From Cauispirillum nitrogeniifigens (GTDB taxonomy: Bacteria > Pseudomonadota > Alphaproteobacteria > Rhodospirillales > Rhodospirillaceae), in the NCBI RefSeq assembly GCF_049800675.1, contig NZ_JBLOOT010000009.1:1-64000 (forward strand): a stretch of DNA of 64,000 nt, given 5' to 3'. Position 1 is the stretch's first letter, and every line of letters starts with the position of its first letter. Shown here in pieces: positions 27,385 to 37,243 of the stretch. The position numbers and the translations under genes are program-made. The notes beneath the pieces were generated by a model. The model ran no database searches and had not been told where the DNA came from. It was given only the letters and a program-made list of their open reading frames with translations.

Positions 27385-27837
27385 TCAGGCCGATGCCTTG
27401 CCCGGCAGGCGGACGACGGAAAACCAATAGTCGTCGAGTGCCCGCACGGCGTCGATGAACTGATCCATGCCCACGGGCTTGGTGATGTAGCCGCTGGCGC
27501 CCCGGCGGTAGGAGGCGTCGATGTCGCGTTCGACGTCCGAGGTGGTCAGCACCACCACCGGAATGGAGCGCAGATCCTCGTCGCGCTTGACCTCGGTCAG
27601 GAACTCGCGGCCGTCCATGCGCGGCATGTTCAGGTCCAGCAGGATGAGGTCGGGGCGCGGCGCATCGGCATGCTTGGCATGGGTGCCGCGCAGGAAGGCC
27701 AGGGCTTCCACGCCGTCATAGACATGGTGGACCTGGGCGAGAAGCCGCCCTTCACGCAGTGCGAGGCGGGTGAGGTGGGCGTCGCCCTCGTCGTCCTCGA
27801 CCAGCAGGATGTTGAACTGGGGAAGGTCGGTGGTCAT
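27385..27837 (-). CDS. Single-domain response regulator (Rcp1/CheY-like)
   Basis: This 150-aa protein consists of a receiver domain only. The acidic pair lies around D15-D16 (LLVEDDEGDAHL), the phosphoacceptor is D68 (LILLDLNMPRMDG), T/S is at LTTSD and the lysine is K120 (YITKP). The EGDAHLT extension and the insert before D68 resemble the Rcp1 subgroup, which usually pairs with phytochrome or other hybrid kinases. No partner kinase is adjacent. The start at 27837 gives MTTDLPQFNILLVED; the longer upstream frame is not conserved-looking. Confidence 0.88.
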   Translation of the reverse strand: MTTDLPQFNILLVEDDEGDAHLTRLALREGRLLAQVHHVYDGVEALAFLRGTHAKHADAPRPDLILLDLNMPRMDGREFLTEVKRDEDLRSIPVVVLTTSDVERDIDASYRRGASGYITKPVGMDQFIDAVRALDDYWFSVVRLPGKASA

Positions 27838-28058
27838 GTCGCTGTTTCCGGGGAACCACTGGTTGGGAGGCGTGTTCGACCGATTGTGCCACAGTCCGGT
27901 GGCTCTTGTCCCGACGCTCCGCAGGGGGGCGGCGTCGGCCTGTCTATCCGTTTGCACCCGCCGGTAGCCGGGTGTCGTACAGGGTTCGGAGGATGACGTA
28001 TGGCTTGCTGCGGTGCATCCTTGGGTCGTCTCGTTGAACAGGCCAGGGAGAACAGGGT

Positions 28059-28283
28059 TTGACCCCGGACAACCAAGGCGCCCCGTCCTCAGGGCGGGAG
28101 TGTGACGACTGTGGAAGCAAGATCGGGTTGTTGACCCGCGTGCGCCTGTCCGACCGCCCGGATGGCGCTGCCACGGACGTCTCCTTGTGTCCCTGCTGCC
28201 TGGCGACGCGGGTGGATGTCCAGAGGCGCCTTGGCGGCCGCATCGAGGCGGTCCTCGATGGCGGCCGCGTGGTGCGCTGGTAG
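28059..28283 (+). CDS. Small zinc-ribbon-like protein (TTG start)
   Basis: This candidate 74-aa gene starts at TTG 28059, preceded by GGGAG at suitable distance. It encodes two CxxC-type pairs, CDDC and CPCC, about 26 residues apart, as expected for a four-cysteine zinc ribbon. The rest is polar and hydrophilic. No family is recognised. The non-ATG start and short length make it uncertain, but the cysteine spacing is unlikely to be chance. It is convergent with the TusE-like gene. Confidence 0.5.
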   Translation: MTPDNQGAPSSGRECDDCGSKIGLLTRVRLSDRPDGAATDVSLCPCCLATRVDVQRRLGGRIEAVLDGGRVVRW

Positions 28284-28296
28284 GGCGTCCGAACCG

Positions 28297-28632
28297 TCAG
28301 CTGCACCCCTTGGGGCGCGGCAGGCCGGCGATCTTGTTGGCCGACTTGATCAGCCCATAGGGGAACAGGCGGTAGAAGTACTGCTGGCTGGAACGATCCG
28401 GCCCGTACTTCTCCTTCATCAGCTTGGTGAACGCGCGCTGCTCGGGGACGGTGCCGAACTCCTCGAAGTAGGCGCGGGTCTCGTTGATGATGTCCCAATG
28501 CTCGGGGGTCAGCTCGACCTTCTCGACCTCGCGGGCGATGGCCTCGGCGACGCCTTCGCTCCATTCCGTGAGATCGAGAAGCCAGCCGGCCTCGCTGAGT
28601 TCGATGGTCTTGCCGTCCACGTCGACGATCAT
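28297..28632 (-). CDS. tusE: TusE/DsrC-family sulfur relay protein
   Basis: This 111-aa protein starts at 28632 after GGAGGAA. The family signature is clear: DVDGKTIELSEAGWLLDL, WSEGVAEAIAREVEKVELTPEHWDII, and a C-terminal arm LFPYGLIKSANKIAGLPRPKGC. The penultimate cysteine is the persulfide carrier. A second cysteine in the arm, needed for DsrC dissimilatory chemistry, is absent, so it is TusE-like (tRNA 2-thiouridine relay) rather than a true DsrC. No tusBCD or dsr genes are in the window. Confidence 0.88.
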   Translation of the reverse strand: MIVDVDGKTIELSEAGWLLDLTEWSEGVAEAIAREVEKVELTPEHWDIINETRAYFEEFGTVPEQRAFTKLMKEKYGPDRSSQQYFYRLFPYGLIKSANKIAGLPRPKGCS

Positions 28633-28779
28633 GCATTTCCTCCGCGCCGTCCAAGCGGCTTTTGGTTGTATATGAGGAAATGCTAACACACGCCCGCCGG
28701 CCGCGTCGACTCACCCGTCGCGCTCCCCTTCTCCCACACATACGCCGTTGGGAGAGGCGAGGGAGCCTCCGGGGCCGCT

Positions 28780-29004
28780 TCAGAAGCGGTCCCGCGCGCC
28801 GGGCGACAGCCCCAGGTCCTTGAGCGCGCGGTCGTCCAGGCGCCCCAGGGCGGTGCGTTCCCGGTCGCGGTCCAGCGCGGCGAACAGGCGGTCGCTGGCG
28901 GCGATCAGGGCGGCTTCGGCCCGCTTTAATATTTCCTTAGCCTGGAAAGTGGGAAGGGAGACGGATCTCGCCTGTCCAGGCGCGACATGGCACGTCCGGT
29001 TCAT
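28780..29004 (-). CDS. DUF1127 domain-containing small protein
   Basis: This 74-aa protein starts at 29004 after GAGG. The C-terminal segment ALGRLDDRALKDLGLSPG is the DUF1127 signature, a short arginine-rich helical motif. Alphaproteobacterial members of this group include RNA-binding-like regulators of phosphate and stress responses. Its stop is 95 bp from any other gene. It is divergent from the LysR-type regulator, with a 117-bp shared promoter region. Confidence 0.75.
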   Translation of the reverse strand: MNRTCHVAPGQARSVSLPTFQAKEILKRAEAALIAASDRLFAALDRDRERTALGRLDDRALKDLGLSPGARDRF

Positions 29005-29121
29005 GATGACCTCGCCGCTGGCGGTGAAAACCTGAGGCCGATACTGCCCAATCACGGGCGTGGCGACAAACGACTCTTCCTCGTACTATGGCTCAATGAA
29101 ACTTGGCCTTCCGAGGTGCCC

Positions 29122-30051
29122 ATGGTCCGCCGCCTGCCGCCGCTCACCGCCCTGCGCGCCTTCGAGGCCGCCGCCCGCCTGGGCAGCTTCAGCCGCGCGG
29201 CGGAGGAGCTGAACGTCACCGCCGCCGCCATCAGCCATCAGGTCAAGACCCTGGAGGAGGTGCTGGGCGTCGGCCTGTTCGTGCGCCTGCCGCGCGGCCT
29301 GCGCCTGACGGTGGAGGGGCGGGCCTACCTGCCGGAGCTGTCGCGCGGCTTCGACGCCTTGGCCCGCGCCGCCGACGGCCTGCGGCACGAAGACCTGGGC
29401 GGCCTGCTGACCATCAGCGTCATGCCGTCGCTGCTGCAACTGTGGCTGCTGCCGCGCCTGGCCGATTTCCGGCGGCGTTTCCCGATGATCGACCTGCGGC
29501 TGCGGGCCGAGGCCGATCAGGCCAACTTCGTGCGTGACGGTGTCGACGTCGGTCTGCGCTATGGCATGGGCCGCTATCCCGGTCTGCGCACCTTGCAGTT
29601 CATGCAGGAGGAGGTTTTCCCCATCGCCAGCCCGACCCTGCTGTCGGGCCGCCATCCGCTGAGGGCCTGGGAGGATCTGCGCCACCACACCCTGCTGCAC
29701 GACTTCGCCCTGCTGGGCAACGAACCGTGGCTGGGGTGGGAGGCGTGGCTGCGCGCGGCGCGGCTGGCCGACATCGACCTGGAGCGCGGGCTGCACTTCG
29801 ACAACTCCGCGATCCTCTATCAAGCCTGCATCGACGGCCACGGTGTCGGCATCGGCCGCTCGGCGCTGCTGGCCGAATCGCTGCGCGCCGGGCGGCTGGT
29901 GCCGCTGTTCGACGCCCGCCGGCCGGCCGACTACTCCTACTATGTGGTGGCTCCCGAGGCGTCGGCCGATCATCCGCGCGTGCGCGCCTTCATGGACTGG
30001 GTGATGGAGCAGGGGGCGGCATCCGGGCCGGCGCCACCGTCCACCGGATGA
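29122..30051 (+). CDS. LysR-family transcriptional regulator, GcvA-like
   Basis: This 309-aa regulator starts at 29122 after GAGG. The N-terminal winged helix is LPPLTALRAFEAAARLGSF followed by AAAISHQVKTLEEVLG, the GcvA-subfamily pattern. The effector domain follows (LTISVMPSLLQLWLLPRL, DVGLRYGMGRYPGL, GHGVGIGRSALL). The target genes are unknown. It is divergent from the DUF1127 gene, which LysR regulators often control. The GcvA subfamily covers glycine-cleavage and beta-lactamase regulators, so the ligand cannot be assigned. Confidence 0.88.
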   Translation: MVRRLPPLTALRAFEAAARLGSFSRAAEELNVTAAAISHQVKTLEEVLGVGLFVRLPRGLRLTVEGRAYLPELSRGFDALARAADGLRHEDLGGLLTISVMPSLLQLWLLPRLADFRRRFPMIDLRLRAEADQANFVRDGVDVGLRYGMGRYPGLRTLQFMQEEVFPIASPTLLSGRHPLRAWEDLRHHTLLHDFALLGNEPWLGWEAWLRAARLADIDLERGLHFDNSAILYQACIDGHGVGIGRSALLAESLRAGRLVPLFDARRPADYSYYVVAPEASADHPRVRAFMDWVMEQGAASGPAPPSTG

Positions 30052-30141
30052 CGTCCCCGGCAACCACCTGACGCCCCGGCAACCACGGGCGGCGAATCGG
30101 CGTTGGGGGATCGCCCCCGAAACCGAGGAAGGCTTCGCGCC

Positions 30142-30489
30142 ATGGTCCAGACCATCCACCTCCAGCCGCACGATCCGCTGCCCTCGCCGGCTGAGGATCA
30201 TGTCCTTGTGGTCGCCCGCTTCGCCAGTGCCAATCCCGGCGAAACCGTGCTGGAGGTTTCGGTCAACAGCCCCAGCCTGCGCACCCCGCCGACGCCCGCC
30301 TCGCGCGCCCAGGACGGGCCGCGCAGCCTGGACGAGGCGGTCCGCCTGGCCACCACCTTCGCCCAGGAGCGGGGCATCCCCCGTGTCTATGCCGTTGACC
30401 GCACCGGCGGCGAAATGGAGCGCCGCGTCGCCGACCACAAGGGCGAGCGGAACCTGGAAGGCGTGCGCCTGCGCGACTTCAACGAGTAG
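30142..30489 (+). CDS. Hypothetical protein, 115 aa
   Basis: The start at 30142 gives MVQTIHLQPHDPLPSP. The protein is soluble and mixed alpha/beta, with VLVVARFASANPGETVLEVS and an AVRLATTFAQERGIPRVYAVDRTGG segment reminiscent of a small ligand-binding or DUF fold. I recognise no family. It is 90 bp downstream of the LysR gene on the same strand and convergent with the SLC13 permease, only 3 bp between the stops. Confidence 0.65.
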   Translation: MVQTIHLQPHDPLPSPAEDHVLVVARFASANPGETVLEVSVNSPSLRTPPTPASRAQDGPRSLDEAVRLATTFAQERGIPRVYAVDRTGGEMERRVADHKGERNLEGVRLRDFNE

Positions 30490-30492
30490 CTT

Positions 30493-32277
30493 TTAAAACT
30501 CCCACACCAACGGGATCAGCAGCACCGAGACGATGCCGACGATGATGTTCATCGGCAGGCCGATGCGCATGAAGTCGAGGAAGCGGTAGCCGCCGGCGGT
30601 GTAGACCATGGTGTTGGTCTGATAGCCCACCGGCGTGGCGAAGGCCGCCGAGGCGGCGAACATCACCGCCACCACGAACGGGCGCGGGTCCAGGCCGAGC
30701 TGGTGGGCCAGCCCGACGACCAGCGGCGTCATGACCACCGCGACGGCGTTGTTGGTCACGACTTCCGTCAGCACCGACGTCAGGGCGTAGACCACCGCCA
30801 GGATCAGCAGCGGCGGCAGGTCGGCCAGCAGCGGCGCCACCGAGTCGATCACCAGGCTCAGCGCGCCGGCGTTCTCCAGCGCCTTGCCGACGCCCAGCAT
30901 GGCGACGATCAGCACCAGCACCCGGCCGTCCAGGGACCGCCACGCCTCGTCGGCGTCGATGCAGCGGGTCAGCAGCACGACGGCGACGCCGATCACCACC
31001 AGGCTGGTCAGCGGCAGCACCTCCAGCGCCGACAGCGCGATCACCGCCGCCACCACCAGGGCCACCAGCGGCGCCTTGTTGCGGCGCAGCGGCTGGTCGC
31101 TGGGGGTGGCCGGGTTGACCAGGCCCTTTTCGCGGCTGAGGCGGGCGACGTCCTCGGGCGTGCCTTCCATCAGCAGCACGTCGCCGACTCGCAGGATGAC
31201 GTCGTCCAGCGCCCGGCCGACGTTCTCGCCATGGCGATGCACGGCCAGCGGATAGACGCCGTAGTGCCGGCGCAGGCGCAGCACGCCGATGCGCTGGCCG
31301 ACCAGCGGCGAGGTCGGGCCGACCAGTCCTTCGACCACCACCGACGGGCGGCTCGCCACCGGCTCGACCGTGTGGGCGTCGGGGAAGGCGACCTGGGCAT
31401 CGTCGCGCAGGGACAGGATCTCGCCGGCACGGGTCTTCAGCACCACGCGGTCGCCGGGCTCCAGGAGCAGTCCGTCGAGGGTGCGGCGCAGCGACTCCTC
31501 GCCGCGCACCACGTCGATGAGACGGCCCTCGGCGCGTTGGAACAGGGACACCTCCGTCACCTTGCGGCCGATCAGCGGGCTGTCGTGGGGGATGAGGATC
31601 TCGGTCAGGAAGCGGTTGGGCTGCTGGCCGCCCAGCAGGCCGGCCAGGGTCTGGCGCTCCGGCAGCAGGCGCGGCGCCAGCAGCATGACGAACACCATGC
31701 CGACGGCGGCGATGCTCAGGCCCACCCAGGTGATCTCGAACAGGTGGAACGGTGCCAGCCCTTGCGCGCGGGCCACGCCGTCGACCAGCAGGTTGGTCGA
31801 CGTGCCGACCAGCGTGGTGGTGCCGCCCAGGATGGCGGCGTAGCTCAGGGGGATGAGGTGGCGACTCGCCGGCTGGCCGAGCTGGCGGGCCATCGCCATG
31901 ACCACGGGGATCATCACCACCACCAGCGGCGTGTTGTTCATCGCCCCCGACGCCAGCACCACCGCGCCCATCAGCGCCACCGGCGCCAGCCGCGGATGGC
32001 GGTCGGCCAGCTTACACACGGCATTGCCGAAGGCGTCGATCACCCCCGTGCGCTGGAGGGCTCCCGAAAGGATGAACATGCCAGCGATGGTCAATGGCGC
32101 GCTATTCCCAAGCGCGGCTTGGATATCGCCCCCATCGATCAGCCCCAGCACCAGAAAGGCGGCCACCGCGCCGACGGCCAGGACGTCCGGCGGAAGCCTC
32201 TCCATGGCAAAGCCGACGAACAGCAGCACGAGTACGCCCAGCGCCAGCGGCGCCAGCAAGCCTTCAACCCCCAGCAT
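30493..32277 (-). CDS. SLC13/DASS-type permease with two TrkA-C (RCK_C) domains, probable sulfate transporter
   Basis: This 594-aa inner-membrane permease has about six N-terminal helices including SGAMNNTPLVVVMIPVVMA and GGTTTLVGTSTNLLVDGVA. Two cytoplasmic RCK_C domains follow (about 210-370; EILIPHDSPLIGRKVTEVSL and VVVEGLVGPTSPLVGQRIG). A second helical block carries VVTNNAVAVVMTPLVVG and a final AFATPVGYQTNTMVYTAGG. Permeases of this architecture include sulfate transporters. It is divergent from the sulfite-reduction cluster, which supports sulfate, though other anions are possible. The start at 32277 is preceded by AGGGGGC. A longer open frame to 33705 is a shadow of the FNR gene. Confidence 0.85.
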   Translation of the reverse strand: MLGVEGLLAPLALGVLVLLFVGFAMERLPPDVLAVGAVAAFLVLGLIDGGDIQAALGNSAPLTIAGMFILSGALQRTGVIDAFGNAVCKLADRHPRLAPVALMGAVVLASGAMNNTPLVVVMIPVVMAMARQLGQPASRHLIPLSYAAILGGTTTLVGTSTNLLVDGVARAQGLAPFHLFEITWVGLSIAAVGMVFVMLLAPRLLPERQTLAGLLGGQQPNRFLTEILIPHDSPLIGRKVTEVSLFQRAEGRLIDVVRGEESLRRTLDGLLLEPGDRVVLKTRAGEILSLRDDAQVAFPDAHTVEPVASRPSVVVEGLVGPTSPLVGQRIGVLRLRRHYGVYPLAVHRHGENVGRALDDVILRVGDVLLMEGTPEDVARLSREKGLVNPATPSDQPLRRNKAPLVALVVAAVIALSALEVLPLTSLVVIGVAVVLLTRCIDADEAWRSLDGRVLVLIVAMLGVGKALENAGALSLVIDSVAPLLADLPPLLILAVVYALTSVLTEVVTNNAVAVVMTPLVVGLAHQLGLDPRPFVVAVMFAASAAFATPVGYQTNTMVYTAGGYRFLDFMRIGLPMNIIVGIVSVLLIPLVWEF

Positions 32278-32329
32278 GTCGCTGCCCCCTATATTCCACA
32301 TTGTCGTGGTGTATGTTATGGTACAAAAA

Positions 32330-32382
32330 ACACAGTGCTGTGTAAAATGGCATTTGACACCCACCGGAAGAATGTTATTTGT
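32330..32382 (+). promoter_or_regulatory. Divergent regulatory region between permease and FNR genes
   Basis: The 168-bp spacer is much richer in A/T than its surroundings. A dyad ACACAG-TG-CTGTGT lies at 32330-32343. A TTGACA box at 32354-32359 is followed after 16 bp by TATTTG at 32376-32381, a plausible promoter for the FNR operon. GGCACG / CGTGCC at 32386-32407 could form a leader hairpin. An operator for a sulfur-responsive regulator is inferred from location. Confidence 0.4.
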
Positions 32383-32445
32383 TGCGGCACGGAAAGGCCA
32401 GCGTGCCTTTACACCCAACGCCCCCACGCCGTTAAGGACGATGCG

Positions 32446-33492
32446 ATGACTCTGATCAGCAAGCCCGCCGCCGCGCCCATCGTGACCGACGCCGTCATCG
32501 TCGGTGCCGGCCCGGTCGGCCTGTTCGCCGTGTTCGAGCTGGGCCTTCTGGGCCTGTCGGCCCATCTGGTCGATGCCTTGGACAAGGTGGGCGGGCAGTG
32601 CGCCGAGCTGTACCCGGAGAAGCCGATCTTCGACATCCCGGCGTGGCCCCGCATCACCGGCCAGGAGCTGACCGACCGCCTGATGGAGCAGGCCGCGCCG
32701 TTCAACCCGGTCTTCCACATGGGCCAGCAGGCCCAGGCCCTGAGCCAGTTGCCCGACGGCACCTGGCGCCTGGAAACCAACGCCGGCACCGTGTTCCACA
32801 CCGCCAACGTGGTGATCGCCGCCGGCGCCGGCGCCTTCACGCCGCGCCGCCCGCCGATTGCCGGCATCGAGGCTTATGAGGGCAAGTCGGTGTACTACGC
32901 CGTGCGCGACCGCTCCCGCTTCGCCGGCAAGGACCTGATCGTCGCCGGTGGCGGCGACAGCGCGCTCGACTGGGCTCTGGCGCTGCATGAGGAGGCGGCC
33001 TCCGTCACCGTGCTGCACCGCCGCGACGACTTCCGCGCCGCCCCGGACTCGGTGGAAAAGATGCGCCGCCTGGTGGCCGAGGGGAAGATGTCCCTGGTCA
33101 TCGGCCAGCCCGCCGGCCTGGAAGGCCACGACGGCCACCTGCACGGCCTGCTGGTCACCACCTCCGACGGTCCCAAGCGCCTGCGCGCCGACGCCCTGCT
33201 GGCCTTCTACGGCCTGAAGCCGCAGCTCGGCCCGATCGCCGAGTGGGGCCTGAACCTCAACGCCTCCACCGTGGTGGTCGATACCGAGAAGTTCCAGACC
33301 AACGCGCCGGGCATCTTTGCCATCGGCGACATCAACCACTATCCGGGCAAGCTGAAGCTCATCCTGTCGGGCTTCCACGAAGCGGCGCTGATGGCCCAGG
33401 AAGCGTTCCGTCGCGCCCGCCCGGCCGAGCGTCTGGTGTTCCGCTACACCACCTCGTCCTCCGATCTCCAGCAGAAGCTCGGGGTGGCCTGA
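32446..33492 (+). CDS. Ferredoxin--NADP reductase, thioredoxin-reductase-like type
   Basis: This 348-aa FAD- and NADPH-binding flavoprotein shows a GxGxxG motif VGAGPVGLF at 19-27, the family-specific DKVGGQCAELYPEKPIFDIP, a second nucleotide-binding motif VAGGGDSALDWAL near 166, and the late FAD motif GIFAIGDINHYPGKLKLILSG. It lacks a CxxC redox pair, as expected for FNR2 rather than thioredoxin reductase. The start at 32446 has AAGGA 8-9 bp upstream. The ferredoxin gene begins at the next base after its stop. This pairing suggests that it reduces that ferredoxin for sulfite reductase. Confidence 0.9.
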   Translation: MTLISKPAAAPIVTDAVIVGAGPVGLFAVFELGLLGLSAHLVDALDKVGGQCAELYPEKPIFDIPAWPRITGQELTDRLMEQAAPFNPVFHMGQQAQALSQLPDGTWRLETNAGTVFHTANVVIAAGAGAFTPRRPPIAGIEAYEGKSVYYAVRDRSRFAGKDLIVAGGGDSALDWALALHEEAASVTVLHRRDDFRAAPDSVEKMRRLVAEGKMSLVIGQPAGLEGHDGHLHGLLVTTSDGPKRLRADALLAFYGLKPQLGPIAEWGLNLNASTVVVDTEKFQTNAPGIFAIGDINHYPGKLKLILSGFHEAALMAQEAFRRARPAERLVFRYTTSSSDLQQKLGVA

Positions 33493-33831
33493 ATGGAAGA
33501 AGGCAAGATCATCGTCACCGACCGTTCCGGCGAACGCCACACCCTGGACGCGGTGTCGGGCTGGCGGGTGATGGAGTTGATCCGCGATCAGGCCCACGAC
33601 AACGAGGACCTGAAGGTCGAGGCCCTGTGCGGCGGCGCCGCCGCCTGCGCCACCTGCCACGTCTACGTGGACGGGGCCTGGGCCGACCGCCTCACCCCGC
33701 CGCACGACGAGGAGGTCCGCATGCTCGACGAGGCCTTCGCCGTCGACGACCGTTCGCGCCTGTCGTGCCAGATCATCTGGTCCAAGGACCTTGATGGCCT
33801 GGAGCTGACCCTGGCCCCGGACTTCGAATGA
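33493..33831 (+). CDS. 2Fe-2S ferredoxin, adrenodoxin-like
   Basis: This 112-aa electron carrier has ligands C46, C52, C55 and C92 (C-x5-C-x2-C ... C), in LCGGAAACATCHVYV and RLSCQIIW. The adrenodoxin/ISC-type fold is indicated by DEEVRMLDEAFAV between the third and fourth ligands. Its gene abuts the FNR stop. It most likely passes electrons from that reductase to the downstream sulfite reductase, which lacks a fused flavoprotein. Housekeeping roles such as Fe-S assembly remain possible. Confidence 0.9.
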   Translation: MEEGKIIVTDRSGERHTLDAVSGWRVMELIRDQAHDNEDLKVEALCGGAAACATCHVYVDGAWADRLTPPHDEEVRMLDEAFAVDDRSRLSCQIIWSKDLDGLELTLAPDFE

Positions 33832-33965
33832 TGGGCGCCCTGCGCCTCGCCCTCAGCCTGGGGGCGCCGCCGCGTCCGCCGAAGCGGGAGCCGGCGCCGC
33901 CCAGGGAAGACACCCGCCCGCCGTCCCTTCTGGAACTGGCCCTGCCGGTTCCCTTCTTCGCCTGA
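33828..33965 (+). CDS. Putative small ORF overlapping the ferredoxin stop (45 aa)
   Basis: An ATG at 33828 overlaps the ferredoxin TGA (ATGA) and opens a 45-codon frame ending TGA at 33963-33965. It begins MMGALRLALSLGAPP, has a Pro/Arg-rich middle, and ends LLELALPVPFFA. The overlap style is that of its neighbours, and the DUF2849 start follows 11 bp after its stop with its own AAGGAG. No family is known. It could be a short leader or linker peptide or a chance open frame. Confidence 0.4.
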   Translation: MMGALRLALSLGAPPRPPKREPAPPREDTRPPSLLELALPVPFFA

Positions 33966-33976
33966 AGGAGCCCGTC

Positions 33977-34264
33977 ATGTCGATGACCCGCCAGATCGTC
34001 ACCGCCAGCCGCCTCGCCGATGGCCGCGTCGTGTTCCGCGCGCCCGAGGGCTGGAGCGCCGACATCGCCGACGCCCTGGTGCTGTCGGCCGAGGACGCCG
34101 CCGAGGCCGTCGAGCGCGCCAAGGGCGAGCCTACCCGCGTCGTCGGCGCCTATGCCGTCGATGTCGACGAGGCCGGCCTGCCCGTCCTGGGCCGCGAGCG
34201 CATCCGCGTCTTCGGCCCCACCGTCGGCCACTCGGCCGGCCGCCATCCCGCCGTGGAGGCCTGA
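33977..34264 (+). CDS. DUF2849 domain-containing protein of the sulfite reductase operon
   Basis: This 95-aa protein starts at 33977 after AAGGAG. DUF2849 members are small proteins encoded directly before sulfite reductase in alphaproteobacteria, and that synteny is seen here (3 bp to cysI). Recognisable pieces are TASRLADGRVVFRAPEGWS and LVLSAEDAAEAVERAKG. There is no cofactor motif. Its function is unestablished; a role in reductase assembly or electron delivery is a guess from the constant neighbourhood. Confidence 0.82.
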   Translation: MSMTRQIVTASRLADGRVVFRAPEGWSADIADALVLSAEDAAEAVERAKGEPTRVVGAYAVDVDEAGLPVLGRERIRVFGPTVGHSAGRHPAVEA

Positions 34265-34267
34265 TCC

Positions 34268-35912
<1,645 letters not shown>

Positions 35913-35926
<14 letters not shown>

Positions 35927-36434
35927 GACCCTTCCCGGCGGCGGCCTGACCGCCCCGGTCGCCGACTGGCCGGTCCTGGCGCCCGATGCCGACGTTCCCG
36001 CCGAGGGCGCTGTGCTGGTGCCCCTGGCGACCTGGCTGGCGGCGCCCGACAGCCTCAAGGAGCGCGCCGACGTGGGCGTGTGGCTGGCGCCCGACGACGA
36101 TCTGGCGGCCTTTGCCGATGCGGGCGCGGCGCCGGCGGTGATCGCCATCCGCTTCGCCGCCTTCACCGACGGCCGGGGCTATTCCCTGGCCCGCCTGCTG
36201 CGCGACCGCCTCGGCCATCGCGGGGAACTGCGGGCGGTGGGCGATGTCCTGGTCGATCAGGCGCGGTTCCTGGCGCGTTCGGGCTTCGATGCCTTCCAGG
36301 TGGCCGACGGCACCGACCTGGACCGCTTCGCCGCCGCCCTGGGCCGCTACACGGTCGTTTACCAGCCTGCCGCCGACGGCGCCGCTCCGGTTGCCGCCCT
36401 GCGTCACTCAAGTCCCGGGAGGGCCGCCGAATGA
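35913..36434 (+). CDS. DUF934 domain-containing protein of the sulfur-assimilation operon
   Basis: This 173-aa protein starts at 35913 after AAGGAGG, inside the end of cysI. The DUF934 signature is present: VWLAPDDDLAAF, VIAIRFAAFTDGRGYSLARLLRDR, GELRAVGDVLVDQARFLARSGFDAF. The family is found almost only between cysI and cysH in proteobacteria and is described as a putative oxidoreductase-associated protein with no proven activity. The stop overlaps the cysH start (ATGA). Confidence 0.88.
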
Positions 36435-37159
36435 AAGCGTTGAGCCACGATACCGCCGCCCTGGCCGCCCGCTACGAGTCCCTGAGCGCCTGGGACATGC
36501 TCGATGATCTGGTGCACCGGGTGTTCCCCGGCCAGATCGCCCTGGTGTCGTCCTTCGGCACGGAAAGCGCGGTGCTGCTGCACATGGTTTCGCGCATCGA
36601 CCCGCAGATCCCGGTGCTGTTCCTCGACACCGGCAAGCTGTTCGGCGAGACGCTGCGCTACCGCGACACCCTGGTGTCCCGCCTGGGCCTGCGCGAGGTC
36701 CGCACCCTGGCACCGCAGCCGGCGGCGCTGGCCGCCGAGGACGCCGACGGCATGCTGTTCCAGCGCGACGCCGACCGCTGCTGCGCCATCCGCAAGGTGG
36801 CCCCGCTGCGCGACGCCCTGGGCGGGTTCGCCGCCTGGATCAACGGCCGCAAGGGGCTGCACGGCGGCAACCGCGCCAACCTGCCGCTGGTCGAGGCCGA
36901 CGGCCCGCGCGTGAAGATCACGCCGCTGGCCCGCTGGACGGCGGCCGACGTCGACGCCTACTTCGAGCGCCACGACCTGCCGCGTCACCCGTTGCAGGAA
37001 GACGGCTTCCTGTCCCTGGGCTGCTACACCTGCACCCAGCGCGCCACCGACCCCGCCGACCCGCGTTCGGGCCGCTGGGCCGGCCAGGGCAAGACCGAGT
37101 GCGGCATCCACAACGACTGGGCCGAGGACTACAGCGACGCCTGGTTCCCGGCGGGGTGA
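36431..37159 (+). CDS. cysH: Adenylyl-sulfate / phosphoadenylyl-sulfate reductase
   Basis: This 242-aa thiol-dependent reductase releases sulfite from activated sulfate. The nucleotide loop SSFGTES is at 40-46. C117-C118 and C198-x2-C201 form the 4Fe-4S site typical of APS-reducing enzymes (CC ... CxxC). The catalytic cysteine C224 lies in KTECGIH. The cluster cysteines favour APS over PAPS as substrate. It is the last gene of the operon, and a hairpin at 37244 follows. Thioredoxin or glutaredoxin would regenerate it. The sulfate-activating genes are not in the window. Confidence 0.92.
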   Translation: MKALSHDTAALAARYESLSAWDMLDDLVHRVFPGQIALVSSFGTESAVLLHMVSRIDPQIPVLFLDTGKLFGETLRYRDTLVSRLGLREVRTLAPQPAALAAEDADGMLFQRDADRCCAIRKVAPLRDALGGFAAWINGRKGLHGGNRANLPLVEADGPRVKITPLARWTAADVDAYFERHDLPRHPLQEDGFLSLGCYTCTQRATDPADPRSGRWAGQGKTECGIHNDWAEDYSDAWFPAG

Positions 37160-37243
37160 TCCCGGCCGGCGGATGAAGAAACTCACGAAGTACCGCTCGC
37201 CGGCCGGCAAGCCCGCGCGGCGCATGAGCGTCACCGCCTCGGC

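Noticed and set aside
28297..28632. Dissimilatory DsrC linked to sulfur oxidation
   Set aside because: Only one of the two C-terminal cysteines is present and no dsr gene is nearby.
30703..33492. A 929-codon frame fusing antisense permease sequence to the FNR
   Set aside because: The first 580 codons are Gln/His-rich shadow sequence. The FNR has its own start and upstream ribosome-binding site at 32446.
32278..33705. N-terminal extension of the SLC13 permease giving a 1070-aa protein
   Set aside because: The extra part is antisense to the ferredoxin-NADP reductase and ferredoxin genes and lacks family similarity. An internal Met at 32277 has a good ribosome-binding site.
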